Positions 31,843-41,291 of a stretch of 64,000 bases of DNA are shown piece by piece; the first letter of the stretch is position 1, and every line of letters begins with the position of its first letter. The position numbers and the translations under genes are program-made. This DNA comes from Palsa-948 sp964481195. GTDB lineage: Bacteria > Bacteroidota > Bacteroidia > Palsa-948. Under the pieces are notes generated by a model that was not told the origin of the DNA, did no database searches, and was given only the letters and a program-made list of their open reading frames with translations. Where the stretch lies: contig CAYZTB010000004.1 in the NCBI GenBank assembly GCA_964481195.1, forward strand, positions 31,653 to 95,652. Reading direction: 5' to 3'.

Positions 31843-33927
31843 TTATTTATTCTTAGGTGCTGAAACGGGCAATGGAACTGCGTTACGCTGTTGCAATATC
31901 ACGTCAAGTCCTTTCTTAGCTTCTACATTACTAGGATCCAACTGCAGGCACTTACTCCAGCCTCGGTATGCCTCTTTAACATTGCCGACAGAGTAATTGG
32001 CTCCTCCGTAGTGATACCAGGTTTGCGCACTTGTGCTGTCGTAATGCAAAGCACGACTCATGAATTCAATTGCTTTCGGTATATTTCCTTTTTGTCCTTC
32101 TTGTCGAGCTCGTTCTACCAAAGCATTGGCTAGGGCAGGATCATACGATTGACGAAAGAATGGATGTGAGGGAAAGTACTTTCTGGCAAGCCCCCAATAT
32201 TGTTCAGCTTTATCCAAGTCCCTTTTTTGAAAATAGGCAAGCCCTAAATTAAGATAGCCATTTACATATTTAGGGTGAAGTGTCACCGCTTTTTCGAGAT
32301 GATAAATTGCAGAGTCAAGGAGCGCTAATCTGTTTACGGAATCTTTTTGTGCGTATTCAATAAATGCTTTGCCAGAATTTCCATTTGCTAAAACACTATT
32401 GGGCACCACCCAGGCATCGTGCATAAATAAAATATTGTCAGTCTCCCAATCAGGGTTTCTATCAATGGTTTTATAGCTCATAGGGATAATTAGTGCTAAA
32501 ATTATTGTAACGTAAAACACTTTCCGTGCATTTTCGGATTTTATGAACTGGTATAATAAAAAAAGTATTCCGTATGCTGCAATCATTACAAATCCTAAGG
32601 AAGAATGATATACCAACCTTTCGCCCATGGTAGCGCCAATAGGCATAAGCAGGTTTGAAATCATGAATAAGTGGAATAGGTAAAATGCCAGCGCAAAAGC
32701 CATCCAGTTTCTGTTTTTCAAAAATTTGAAAAAGTAGTATACGATAAACGTATGTACCATCAACGAGACCCATACTAAAGCATCGCCAAAATTATTGTAC
32801 GGTATTGTTTTCCAGGAATAATCTGCCGAAAGCGGATGAGGGAAAATAAGAAGGCGAATATATTTCAATAAAATAAAAATATGTGTTGCCTTTGCTTCAA
32901 GGGCAGTGGCAAAAACAAACGGATTGTTAAGCACCTCTGTTATTTCACCTTGCTTGCCGGCACCTACAAATTTGTAGCGTAACATCATGTAAAATGCTGC
33001 AACTGCAAAATAGGGTAACGAAGCCTTAATGCTTTGAGGAATAGAATATTTTTTGAAAATAAAAAACATCATTGGGATTATAGCCACTAAGGTTATTCCC
33101 CATTCTTTTGATAATAATGCTAAAAAATAAAAGGACAAACCAAGATAGAGGTCTTGAGATTTTTTTGAATCGGTGTATTTAAATACATAGATAAAAGTGA
33201 GAATCATGAAAAGTAGGGACAAGATTTCATCTCTGCTTTTTACATTGGCAACAACTTCGGTGTGTATGGGGTGTACTAAAAATAAAAGCGTAGCAAAAAA
33301 TGCCAGATCTTTGTAGTTTACGAATGTGAGATTAGCATATTTGAATATATAATCACGTAACAATTGCAAAAGAAATACGGCAGACAAAATATATAGTAAC
33401 ACGTTTACTACGTGCCTTATCATTGCCAGGTCTTCGTGCGACTGGGATATAAGCCCTTCCAAAGCTGCCTTTTCGGCAATGAGTTTATTGGCAAGGTTGG
33501 GGTTGGTTTGCATCAAATATGTTTGCGAAAGCGTATCGCGAATTTCTAACATTCGAGTGCCGTGACATTCGCCAAACAATTCCTGTTCAATGGCAAAAGT
33601 TAAAATGGAAAATGGACGGTAACGACCACCAGATAACTCTCCAGATGAACCCATGGACTTAAAAAAGCTATCGTACGAATCGGTTGTCATTATTTTTCCA
33701 ATCCCACCAAACCCCTCTTGCACGTAATCATTTAAGCGCATTACAATATCATCGTCCAATGCATATTTATTGTTGAAAGAATTAAAATAAATACCAAAAC
33801 CAAGGAGCACAATGATTATAGTCTGAAAACGAAAAGACGTAATAGGAGAAATAGACTCTATTTTGGGAATAGAAACAACAGGCTGTTTCTTTTGTTGCTG
33901 CTGTTTAGTTTGTTTTTGCTTGGCCAT
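31843..33927 (-). CDS. TMTC-like polytopic membrane protein with C-terminal TPRs
   Basis: A 694-residue protein. A lysine/glutamine-rich N-terminus precedes about eleven membrane helices; the first outer loop holds YALDDDIVMRLNDYVQEGF, an acidic motif like that of GT-C O-mannosyl transferases and TMTC proteins. From about residue 530, tandem TPR motifs follow (YHLEKAVTLHPKYVNGYLNLGLAYFQK and further repeats). This architecture in eukaryotes is linked to O-mannosylation of cadherins; bacterial members are uncharacterised. A second member of the same architecture is at 50095-52083. Confidence 0.8.
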   Translation of the reverse strand: MAKQKQTKQQQQKKQPVVSIPKIESISPITSFRFQTIIIVLLGFGIYFNSFNNKYALDDDIVMRLNDYVQEGFGGIGKIMTTDSYDSFFKSMGSSGELSGGRYRPFSILTFAIEQELFGECHGTRMLEIRDTLSQTYLMQTNPNLANKLIAEKAALEGLISQSHEDLAMIRHVVNVLLYILSAVFLLQLLRDYIFKYANLTFVNYKDLAFFATLLFLVHPIHTEVVANVKSRDEILSLLFMILTFIYVFKYTDSKKSQDLYLGLSFYFLALLSKEWGITLVAIIPMMFFIFKKYSIPQSIKASLPYFAVAAFYMMLRYKFVGAGKQGEITEVLNNPFVFATALEAKATHIFILLKYIRLLIFPHPLSADYSWKTIPYNNFGDALVWVSLMVHTFIVYYFFKFLKNRNWMAFALAFYLFHLFMISNLLMPIGATMGERLVYHSSLGFVMIAAYGILFLLYQFIKSENARKVFYVTIILALIIPMSYKTIDRNPDWETDNILFMHDAWVVPNSVLANGNSGKAFIEYAQKDSVNRLALLDSAIYHLEKAVTLHPKYVNGYLNLGLAYFQKRDLDKAEQYWGLARKYFPSHPFFRQSYDPALANALVERARQEGQKGNIPKAIEFMSRALHYDSTSAQTWYHYGGANYSVGNVKEAYRGWSKCLQLDPSNVEAKKGLDVILQQRNAVPLPVSAPKNK

Positions 33928-33959
33928 GGTAATTGAAGCTTGCTCTTTTTAATTTCAAA

Positions 33960-34385
33960 TCATTTTATTAATTTCATTACAAATATCTGATTTGCATTAA
34001 AATTATACAACTTGCAAAAATCCACTTTTTTTTCAAGTACGGGCGGATAATGTTTGGTGGCCTGAAACCCAAATTTTTTGAAGAATTCAGGAATTACACA
34101 GGTTACAAATAGCTCGGAGGGCCCAGCATTTATTAATTCCTTGATAAGCAAAGTGCCTATACCGCTAATTTGTAATTCTGGTACAACACCAACAGTTGCT
34201 ATTTCGGTACAGTTTTCATACTTACGCAACCTTCCAATACCAACAATTTTACTTTGCTTTTTAGCTACTATGAATTGATTCCAATTCATTTCTTCTGTAT
34301 CTAAGTCTAAGCTCTTTCCTAAGTGGGCAATCTCAATGAAGTCATCCTGAATGCTGCTTTGTATGGTTATGCTCTTTTCCAACAT
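33960..34385 (-). CDS. GNAT-family N-acetyltransferase
   Basis: A 141-residue acetyltransferase. The acetyl-CoA binding motif appears as VGVVPELQISGIGTLLIKELI, followed by LFVTCVIPEFFKKFGF, the usual motif A/B order. The substrate is unknown. The promoter box TAACTTTG on the minus strand (34393-34400) is only 7 bases before the ATG, so the mRNA may be leaderless. Confidence 0.8.
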   Translation of the reverse strand: MLEKSITIQSSIQDDFIEIAHLGKSLDLDTEEMNWNQFIVAKKQSKIVGIGRLRKYENCTEIATVGVVPELQISGIGTLLIKELINAGPSELFVTCVIPEFFKKFGFQATKHYPPVLEKKVDFCKLYNFNANQIFVMKLIK

Positions 34386-34392
34386 AGTAGCA

Positions 34393-34400
34393 CAAAGTTA
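34393..34400 (-). promoter_or_regulatory. -7 promoter element very close to the GNAT start codon
   Basis: TAACTTTG on the minus strand matches TAnnTTTG and lies 7 bases upstream of the ATG at 34385. Confidence 0.5.
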
Positions 34401-34444
34401 AAAAGCTCGAGAATTGTAGTTTTATATAAGACATTTTATTTTTG

Positions 34445-34452
34445 TAACTTTG
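34445..34452 (+). promoter_or_regulatory. -7 promoter element for the T9SS haem/monooxygenase gene
   Basis: TAACTTTG, an exact consensus match, lies 38 bases before the ATG at 34491. Confidence 0.55.
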
Positions 34453-34490
34453 TCAGGATTTATACGTCTTACTATATTAAACCTCCTTAA

Positions 34491-36065
34491 ATGAAGAAAA
34501 TTTACACTCTTTTACTTTTTACAGCTATTCTTTCACTTTCTGCTTCTGCACAATTGGTTTATAAAGATGTAGCAGGCATTTTTTATAGTCGCTGTACCGG
34601 CTGCCATCATGTAAATGGTGGAGCTCCTTTTCCAATGATGACCTATAGCCAAACCTATCCTTGGGCTTCATCTATTCAAACCGATTTAAATACTGGCAAA
34701 ATGCCTCCTTGGGCTCCCGATACAACTTATACTAGATTTTTGCATGAACGTATTATTACTAGCTCAGAAAAAAATTCCATTTTGAGTTGGGTTAGTACAG
34801 GAGCATTAAAAGGAGATACTACACTTGCTCCGCCTCCGCCAACCTATACAAAGCACAAATTAAAAGGCACACCTGATTTAGTACTGCAGATACCTACATT
34901 TGTAAGTAATGGAGTATCGGCAGATGTGTATAATTGTTTTGCGCTACCAACAGGATTAACGCAAGATCGAATACTTCGTGCTTTTGAAGTTATACCCGGA
35001 AATCCAGATATTGTACATCACGTAGTAGTGAAGGTGGACACTACAGGCACTGTGACAAATAATTTAAATGGGTCTTGCTTTACAGAGCCCGGAGATTTTG
35101 ATTTGGATGTATATGCTCCAGGAGGATCTCCAACTGTATTTCCCGGTAAAGCACCGCTAAAAATGGGAATTAGAATTAAGGCTGGCTCACAAATTATTAT
35201 GCAAATCCATTACCCAGCTGGAACTGGAGGTCAACTGGATAGTACTCAAATTAGGCTTTATTTTTATCCCTTGAATGAAACGGGTATTCGGCCGGTATAT
35301 GTATCAACCCCATTACAAAATTGGGTCATGCCTATGTTTGCTAATACTACACCCACGTTTACTGCTAAATACCCCTCATCGGGAACAATACCGCTTGCGC
35401 GTTCAATATATGGCTCGTTCCCGCATTCTCATTTAGTTTGTAAAAGCATTACGAATTGGGCGACCAATGGCACAACAACTATTCCTCTGATTAAAATTAA
35501 TAATTGGGATTTTGCATGGCAAGGATTCTATACATATCCAAACTTGGTAAAAGTTCCTGCAGGATATACATTAAATTCAAGTCATACTTTTGACAATACT
35601 GTAAATAATCCTAATAACCCGAATAATCCTCCAGCATATGTTGGAGCAGGTACCGGAACCAAAGATGAAATGTTGTTTGATTCTTTTCAGTGGATGAATT
35701 ATTTACCCGGAGATGAATTAATTAATATTGGCAATTTACTAGCTAATGATTCCTTGTTAAGCACAGTTTACAACTACAGCAGTGCTACAAATATTACTTC
35801 ATATTCTTATCCAAATCCATTTAATGATTTTGTTAAAATAGGTTACGAGCTCGATCGACCTGCTGAAACAACTGTTTCGGTTTATTCCATATATGGCAGC
35901 GAAGTAAAAACTTTATCGTATCAATATAATGCGGCAGGTACTTACACGATTAACTGGGATGGAAGGAACAACTCGGGAGCAGCAGTTTCCTCCGGAATAT
36001 ATTTTTACACCATACGCGCAGGCAATACATCTAGCAGCGGAAAAATAGTTTTTATGGCGAAGTAA
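34491..36065 (+). CDS. T9SS-exported protein with haem-binding motif and copper monooxygenase-like domain
   Basis: A 524-residue secreted protein. The signal peptide is MKKIYTLLLFTAILSLSASA. A CxxCH haem motif sits at residues 35-39 (SRCTGCHH), within a c-type cytochrome-like segment ending near GDTTLAPPP. The middle shows a dopamine-beta-hydroxylase-type copper monooxygenase pattern with His-rich blocks: DIVHHVVVKV, IIMQIHYPAG and SFPHSHLV. The last about 80 residues are a type A T9SS sorting domain (SYPNPFNDFVKIGYEL to GKIVFMAK) that directs secretion and surface attachment. Haem attachment and oxygenase activity are inferred. Confidence 0.82.
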   Translation: MKKIYTLLLFTAILSLSASAQLVYKDVAGIFYSRCTGCHHVNGGAPFPMMTYSQTYPWASSIQTDLNTGKMPPWAPDTTYTRFLHERIITSSEKNSILSWVSTGALKGDTTLAPPPPTYTKHKLKGTPDLVLQIPTFVSNGVSADVYNCFALPTGLTQDRILRAFEVIPGNPDIVHHVVVKVDTTGTVTNNLNGSCFTEPGDFDLDVYAPGGSPTVFPGKAPLKMGIRIKAGSQIIMQIHYPAGTGGQLDSTQIRLYFYPLNETGIRPVYVSTPLQNWVMPMFANTTPTFTAKYPSSGTIPLARSIYGSFPHSHLVCKSITNWATNGTTTIPLIKINNWDFAWQGFYTYPNLVKVPAGYTLNSSHTFDNTVNNPNNPNNPPAYVGAGTGTKDEMLFDSFQWMNYLPGDELINIGNLLANDSLLSTVYNYSSATNITSYSYPNPFNDFVKIGYELDRPAETTVSVYSIYGSEVKTLSYQYNAAGTYTINWDGRNNSGAAVSSGIYFYTIRAGNTSSSGKIVFMAK

Positions 36066-36084
36066 ACAACACAGCCTAATTTAT

Positions 36085-36120
36085 AAAGCTTGTTCTTGAA
36101 AAAGAGCAAGCTTTATTTTT
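36085..36120. terminator. Terminator between convergent genes
   Basis: AAAGCTTGTTCT pairs with AGAGCAAGCTTT (one mismatch), followed by ATTTTTTT. It ends the T9SS gene and overlaps the last codons of atpZ. Confidence 0.85.
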
Positions 36121-36343
36121 TTAGAAGGTCTTTAATAACCCAATACATGGCAGCAAAAACAGAGAGTAAGGAAAGGCAAATTGTAAAAATAGGGAATCGT
36201 GTAATTGGATAGTATTCGTCAAGCTTCATTCCTCCCCATACGCCTAAAGCGATGGTAGCCCCCATCTGGAAAGCCATAGAAGAGAATTTACCATAATCAG
36301 TAAGCCGCTGCTTTTTCTGATTTTGTGGTTTCTCCTTGTCCAT
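36113..36343 (-). CDS. atpZ: AtpZ/AtpI-family protein
   Basis: A 76-residue protein with two membrane helices; GMKLDEYYPITRFPIFTI and an acidic/basic pattern between helices match AtpZ, an accessory protein for assembly or Mg2+/Ca2+ handling of F-type ATP synthase, usually placed before atpB. Here the downstream neighbour is a convergent T9SS gene, so the ATP synthase genes are not contiguous in the window. Its start overlaps the end of the bactofilin gene by 47 bases, indicating coupling. Confidence 0.82.
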   Translation of the reverse strand: MDKEKPQNQKKQRLTDYGKFSSMAFQMGATIALGVWGGMKLDEYYPITRFPIFTICLSLLSVFAAMYWVIKDLLKK

Positions 36344-36731
36344 TATTTAATTTGATGTTTGGTACAGAGCCAGACATAGTACATGATCCGCTGAAATTTG
36401 CACCAGGCTCAATAGATAGTTTGCTGGTATTGATATCGCCAGTTAGTTTACTAGTCCCCTTGAGTGAAAGAAGTTCAGTTATTTTTATTTTACCGCTAAT
36501 GGTTCCTGATATATCTGCATTTTGGCAAGAAGCTTCGCCATCAATCATCCCGGTAACTCCAAGCACAAGCTTTCCTTTAGTAAATATGGAGCCATTCAGT
36601 GTGCCATCTACGCGAACATCTCCATCCGATTTTATATCTCCTTCAATAACAGTTCCTGCTCCAATGATATTTATTGAAGGATTTTCAGTTGTTTTTGGGT
36701 TTGCCATTGAATTCGATTTAAGATTAAACAT
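36297..36731 (-). CDS. Bactofilin
   Basis: A bactofilin of 136-144 residues, a polymerising cytoskeletal protein. The right-handed beta-helix core runs from about 24 to 125 with the characteristic glycine/aspartate-spaced turns (VDGTLNGSI, ISGKIKITE, KLTGDINTSKL). The Cys and N-terminal Met-Ala tail are plausible membrane-association sites. An internal ATG (MANPKTTENP, 36707) is an alternative start. Bactofilin followed by atpZ is common in Bacteroidota. Confidence 0.88.
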   Translation of the reverse strand: MFNLKSNSMANPKTTENPSINIIGAGTVIEGDIKSDGDVRVDGTLNGSIFTKGKLVLGVTGMIDGEASCQNADISGTISGKIKITELLSLKGTSKLTGDINTSKLSIEPGANFSGSCTMSGSVPNIKLNNGQGETTKSEKAAAY

Positions 36732-36818
36732 AAAAAAGTATAACTGCTTTTATCAAAAAGCGAATATATGCAAAAATTAGTAAAATCTAGCAAAAAAGAC
36801 TAGCCTGGATGGTTAATT

Positions 36819-37745
36819 TTAGTCCAATTCCAAAGTAGACTTCCCTATTGGGGCATCGTCAAGAACTACGTCTACAATATATTTGCCAGGGAGAAGCTCT
36901 TCCGATTCTTTTTTTCTAACGTATAATTCAACGGAAACATCCTCGTTATTATATTGCAAAGATTTTTTCATGGCATAATAGCCTTTGGAATTGCCAAATG
37001 TAAATAGGTGATCGGCATCTGGCGAGTCGCACCATTCTTTTCCATCAGGCTTCACAATTCGAACATATATAGTTCTAGGGCCTTTGGGAGCAATGTTATT
37101 TGCTTCAAGCTTAAATTCTATTTTAATTTTATCAGTGCGTTTTGCTTTTTTTGTATCATCCATTTTATTTTTGGACTTTACATTTACGGCAGTTACAGCC
37201 ATGCCGCTTGACTTGATAATTGAACCTATTTGATAAAGCTTGTCTTTTTCATTTTGAAGCGTAGATCTTTTTTGTTTTTCTGTTGTTAGTTCAGTTTTTA
37301 CAGAATCATTTACAGCAATCAATTTTTTATTAAGCGTATTGAGTGAATCTATTTCAACCACAAAGTGTCTCATAATATCACGCAACGTTTTAGTTTCTTT
37401 TTTAAGGCGAGCCATGATATACGCGTCATCCTTGTGCTTTTCTGCTTCGCGCTGTAGTTCTTCGATGAGTGCTTTTTTCTCTTCTATCTCAGCTTTCAGA
37501 AACTGATCGTTTGTTTCCAGCATGGCATATTCAGTTTGCAAATTCTGAAGGTCGCGTTTAACAACTTCTGATTCTTGCGTTATCTGAATATTTTCTGTGA
37601 CTACCGATTGCGTTTCAGTTTTCTGGTTCCAGAAAAGAAATGCCATGACAATACAAACGCATGTCATAAACCAGAATAGGTAGACAAATTTGTTGCGTTT
37701 TGGTTTTTCTTCTTTTGGGGTAAGGCTGGGCTCTTTTGTTTCCAT
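36819..37745 (-). CDS. Membrane-anchored coiled-coil protein
   Basis: A 308-residue protein. One membrane helix (about 24-41, FVYLFWFMTCVCIVMAFLFW) follows a basic cytoplasmic N-terminus, then a coiled coil of about 110 residues (about 60-175) and a beta-rich C-terminal domain (about 200-308; GPRTIYVRIVKPDGKEWCD, VELYVRKKESEELLPGKY). I recognise it as a common uncharacterised Bacteroidota type; a role at the envelope is likely. It sits upstream of the bactofilin gene on the same strand, so both could be cotranscribed. Confidence 0.65.
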   Translation of the reverse strand: METKEPSLTPKEEKPKRNKFVYLFWFMTCVCIVMAFLFWNQKTETQSVVTENIQITQESEVVKRDLQNLQTEYAMLETNDQFLKAEIEEKKALIEELQREAEKHKDDAYIMARLKKETKTLRDIMRHFVVEIDSLNTLNKKLIAVNDSVKTELTTEKQKRSTLQNEKDKLYQIGSIIKSSGMAVTAVNVKSKNKMDDTKKAKRTDKIKIEFKLEANNIAPKGPRTIYVRIVKPDGKEWCDSPDADHLFTFGNSKGYYAMKKSLQYNNEDVSVELYVRKKESEELLPGKYIVDVVLDDAPIGKSTLELD

Positions 37746-37871
37746 TTTGCTAATTTATGGATTGATAGAGTTCTGAGGGTTGTATTACGTAGTAAATATC
37801 AACATACATATCAACCCCTGAATAGCTTGCTTTAAGAGAACCCCAGGTTATATAGAAGAGGGCAACTACCC

Positions 37872-40019
37872 TTAATGGCCCGCATCGGACCACACTAGCT
37901 TGAGTAGAAAGGGGCTATATAAGGAAGTAGAACCGTTTTGTTCAATTCTTAACATGCTATTTTTGATTTCTGTTATTTCTTCCATCTCGCAAGCAATTAA
38001 GTATTTTCCAGAAGAATCTATAATTCCCTTTTTCCCATTTAGAATTACAATAGCAACGCCATTTTTAAAATCAGTGCCTTCTTCAAAAGTTGGAGGTAAA
38101 ATAGCCTCACCTTTCTTATTTATATAACCGGTTTTACCCTTCACTTTTATGCGAGCTATACCACCCGAAAAATCCCAAGCATAATCGTAAAGAAAATTTA
38201 TTTTTAGTTTCTTGTTTACGTCAATATAACCCCACTTACCCTTTTTTGCAGCACATAGTTCGCCAGAAAAATTACGTATGTCATCGTATTCAAAGGGAAT
38301 AACTACCTCGCCTTTTTGATTAAGCAACCCTCGTTTTTTATTTAACTCAACTTTAGCCAGGCCATTTTTAAAGCCATTGGAGATAGAAATTTCGGGCGTG
38401 TAATCGTATTTTATTGGAACTATTATTTCTCCTTTCAAATTAACAAAACCAAAATTTTTATCTTTTACAACGGCTGCAAAGCCCTCGTAAAAATTATCTA
38501 TGTTATCGTATTCGCAGGGCAGAATAATTTTCCCAGCAGTATCTATTAATCCAAATTTTGCATTTTGTTTTACCCGAACAAGTGGATTTCTAAAACTTTC
38601 GGTCCAATCATAAGCAGGCGCTATTACTACTTGTCCTGTTTTATTAAGGAAGCCAAATTTTTCATCTCGTTGAAAAAAAGCGCGCTCTAAAAAAAAGTCA
38701 CCTGTTTTTTCAAATTTTCCTTCCATAAGCAGCTCTCCATTTTTATTATAAAAGCCATATACCCCATTTTTTAATGCGCGAAATACTTTTTCCTTCTCAG
38801 TGTTCTCATTATAGCTGATGTCATCGTATTCAAAATCTAAAATTAATTTCCCTGTTTTTCTAATTAAACCAAACTCCCCATTTTTCTTTACGATGGCAAA
38901 TCCTTGTTGAAAAGCATTGGCCTCATCAAATCGAGGCGATATCATCATTCTGCCTGATTTATTGATGTAGCCTGCTTCGTCTTGAGATATAATTACTGCA
39001 AAACCTTCTGAAAATTCATCTGCCCAGTCGTAGGTGCAAGGAATTCTGATTTTCCCAGTAGAATCGATAAACCCCCATTTCCCTTCTTGCTGAATCCTAA
39101 AAAATCGAATAGCCGCCAGCTCGTTATCAATTTTAATCCTATCCTTATCCGGAAAATCTGGATAATCAAAAACAAAATTTGCAAATGCTTCGGGAGTAGA
39201 TTCAATGGTGGCCAACAAGTATATTTTTTCCCAGGCTTTTTTTACATTGTGATTCGTTGGGTATTTTTTAATAAACTCTCTGTACTGTAAAGCATTTTCA
39301 TTTCTTGTAGAGAAGATAAATATGCTATCCTCTGCCTGCATGCGGTAAGGGCTCTTAGGGTATTTTTTTACAAAGGTCTCGTAGGTTTCAATTGAATTTT
39401 GGTTAGTGAGTGTATTATAAAGCGAAAGCTCATACAGCCATTTAGCGTCTGCAGCCTCAACAGCACTTGGAAAATTGGTGATAAATTCTTTATATGCTTG
39501 TGCGGTATTTATTTTTTTGGCATTTTCAAAGGCTAAGCTGTTTCGCAATTTTGCAGCTTCCTTTTTTAAAGGAGAACTGCCAAACGTCTTTATAAACCAA
39601 TCAAAAGAAGATATATCGTTGTTGGTTTTGGCATTTTCAAAAGCACGAGCAATAATATTTTCTTCGAGTTCATTTATTGCCAGCAGCGTAATGGAAAGTT
39701 TTTTTAACTCTTCGCGTTCTTTTAAGTCAGATGCTTTATAATGGCTAATAGATATCCTTATGTATTTGTATGCCGAATCAATGTTGCTAAATGGATTATC
39801 TGTTCTATAATAGATGGTGCTTAAGCCGTAAGCTGCACCAGCTGTATTTTTTTTCATCGCTTTTTCAAACTGCTCTTTCGCTTCAAAATAATTAAAAGCT
39901 TGCAGGGCTTCAAACCCCTTTTTTAATGGGTTGGCAAAGGAGGTCAGCGGCATCACGATGGCTAACGCAAAACCTACCAAGATTTTTTTGTAATAAAAAA
40001 CAGAAAACTTTTTTTTCAT
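37872..40019 (-). CDS. WG-repeat protein with N-terminal TPR-like region
   Basis: A 715-residue secreted protein. The signal peptide lies in the first about 30 residues (LVGFALAIVMPLTSFA). Residues 33-310 are helical TPR-like repeats (ALQAFNYFEAKEQFEKAMKK). From about 314 to 700 there are eleven WG (beta-propeller-like) repeats with the pattern GFIDSTGKIRIPCTYDWADEF, each with W/F-G at the start, G-K in the turn and a YD or FD ending. WG-repeat proteins of Bacteroidota are of unknown function; a scaffold role at the envelope is a guess. No T9SS domain is seen. Confidence 0.83.
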   Translation of the reverse strand: MKKKFSVFYYKKILVGFALAIVMPLTSFANPLKKGFEALQAFNYFEAKEQFEKAMKKNTAGAAYGLSTIYYRTDNPFSNIDSAYKYIRISISHYKASDLKEREELKKLSITLLAINELEENIIARAFENAKTNNDISSFDWFIKTFGSSPLKKEAAKLRNSLAFENAKKINTAQAYKEFITNFPSAVEAADAKWLYELSLYNTLTNQNSIETYETFVKKYPKSPYRMQAEDSIFIFSTRNENALQYREFIKKYPTNHNVKKAWEKIYLLATIESTPEAFANFVFDYPDFPDKDRIKIDNELAAIRFFRIQQEGKWGFIDSTGKIRIPCTYDWADEFSEGFAVIISQDEAGYINKSGRMMISPRFDEANAFQQGFAIVKKNGEFGLIRKTGKLILDFEYDDISYNENTEKEKVFRALKNGVYGFYNKNGELLMEGKFEKTGDFFLERAFFQRDEKFGFLNKTGQVVIAPAYDWTESFRNPLVRVKQNAKFGLIDTAGKIILPCEYDNIDNFYEGFAAVVKDKNFGFVNLKGEIIVPIKYDYTPEISISNGFKNGLAKVELNKKRGLLNQKGEVVIPFEYDDIRNFSGELCAAKKGKWGYIDVNKKLKINFLYDYAWDFSGGIARIKVKGKTGYINKKGEAILPPTFEEGTDFKNGVAIVILNGKKGIIDSSGKYLIACEMEEITEIKNSMLRIEQNGSTSLYSPFLLKLVWSDAGH

Positions 40020-40076
40020 TTTACTTGCCTAGTGTTGCGCAAATACTAATATTTGCACTGCGAAGTTATTAAAAGA

Positions 40077-40760
40077 ATGATTAAGGATTTTTTAACACTC
40101 ATTTTTCCAAAGGTATGCAACGCCTGCAGAAAAGCACTCTATAAAAGTGAAGATTGCATCTGCGCCTACTGTCATTATCACCTACCTAAAACCAATTTTC
40201 ATTTAAATAAAGAAAACCCTATTAGCAAGACTTTTTGGGGGAGGGCAGCAGTTGAAGAAGCTACCTCCTTGTATTATTTTAATAAAGGGACTAAAGTGCA
40301 ACACCTTATTCATCAACTAAAATACAGAGGAAAGAAAGAAATTGGATATTCGCTGGGCAAACATTATGGCGTTGAATTAAAAAATAGTCGCTCATTTTCA
40401 ACGATAGATTTAGTGATACCAGTTCCGCTTTTCCCTTCCAAACAGAAAAAAAGAGGATATAATCAGAGCGAATTATTTGCAAAAGGATTAGCCGAAAGCT
40501 TATCTGTTGAAAGTCACAGTGAGGTGCTAATAAGAAAATTAAATTCTCAATCACAAACCAAAAAGACGCGCTTTGACAGATGGAAAAATGTAGAATTTGT
40601 TTTTGAAGTCACAAAGCCGGAGGTGCTGCACGGAAAGCACATCTTGTTGGTGGATGATGTTATTACCACTGGAGCAACGCTGGAAGCCTGCGCTAATAGA
40701 ATTATAGAGGTGCCTGGCTCAAAAGTGAGCATTGCAACTATTGCAAGTACCTTGTTTTAA
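40077..40760 (+). CDS. ComF-family phosphoribosyltransferase
   Basis: A ComF/GntX-type protein of 227 residues. The N-terminal zinc-finger-like Cys set is CNACRKALYKSEDCICAYC. The C-terminal type I phosphoribosyltransferase fold has the PRPP loop HILLVDDVITTGATLEACAN. Family members act in DNA uptake or precursor recycling. I start at MIKDFLTLIFP; the frame opens eight codons earlier (MHCEVIKR). Confidence 0.88.
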   Translation: MIKDFLTLIFPKVCNACRKALYKSEDCICAYCHYHLPKTNFHLNKENPISKTFWGRAAVEEATSLYYFNKGTKVQHLIHQLKYRGKKEIGYSLGKHYGVELKNSRSFSTIDLVIPVPLFPSKQKKRGYNQSELFAKGLAESLSVESHSEVLIRKLNSQSQTKKTRFDRWKNVEFVFEVTKPEVLHGKHILLVDDVITTGATLEACANRIIEVPGSKVSIATIASTLF

Positions 40761-40799
40761 TCGTTACAATTTTCCCATCTTTGCATAATAACAAATGCT

Positions 40800-41282
40800 A
40801 TGGCAGAATCATTAATTGTACAAGGAGAAACAAAAGCGGCTAAATACGAATCGCTATTACCTCAAATTAAAGGATTGGTAGACGGAGAGCCAGATTTAAT
40901 AGCCAATGTTTCAAACATTGTTGCCGCTTTGAAATATGGCATGAATTTCTTTTGGGTAGGGTTATATTTTGTAAAAGGCGATCAATTGGTGTTAGGACCT
41001 TTTCAGGGCCCCGTAGCTTGTACCCGCATTTCTTTTGGAAAAGGCGTTTGCGGCTCATCGTGGAAAGAAAGAAAAACAATTCTTGTTGATGATGTAGAAA
41101 AATTTCCCGGACATATTTCCTGTAGTTCGGATTCAAAATCAGAGATTGTAATTCCTTGCTTCCGAGATGGAGAAGTGACAGCGGTATTAGATATAGATAG
41201 TGATAAGCTTTCAGATTTTGATGACACAGACAAAAAATACCTAGAGCAAATAGCCGCCCTTATAAGCCAACTCGCCAATTAA
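40800..41282 (+). CDS. msrC: Free methionine-R-sulfoxide reductase (GAF domain)
   Basis: A 160-residue GAF-domain enzyme reducing free L-methionine-(R)-S-oxide. The three redox cysteines of the family fall at C74 (VACTRI), C84 (GVCGSS) and C108 (HISCSS), each ten lower than the E. coli enzyme's 84/94/118. A CATCTTTG box 17 bases before the ATG may be the promoter. It follows the comF-like gene closely on the same strand. Confidence 0.9.
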   Translation: MAESLIVQGETKAAKYESLLPQIKGLVDGEPDLIANVSNIVAALKYGMNFFWVGLYFVKGDQLVLGPFQGPVACTRISFGKGVCGSSWKERKTILVDDVEKFPGHISCSSDSKSEIVIPCFRDGEVTAVLDIDSDKLSDFDDTDKKYLEQIAALISQLAN

Positions 41283-41291
41283 ATTTATTGA

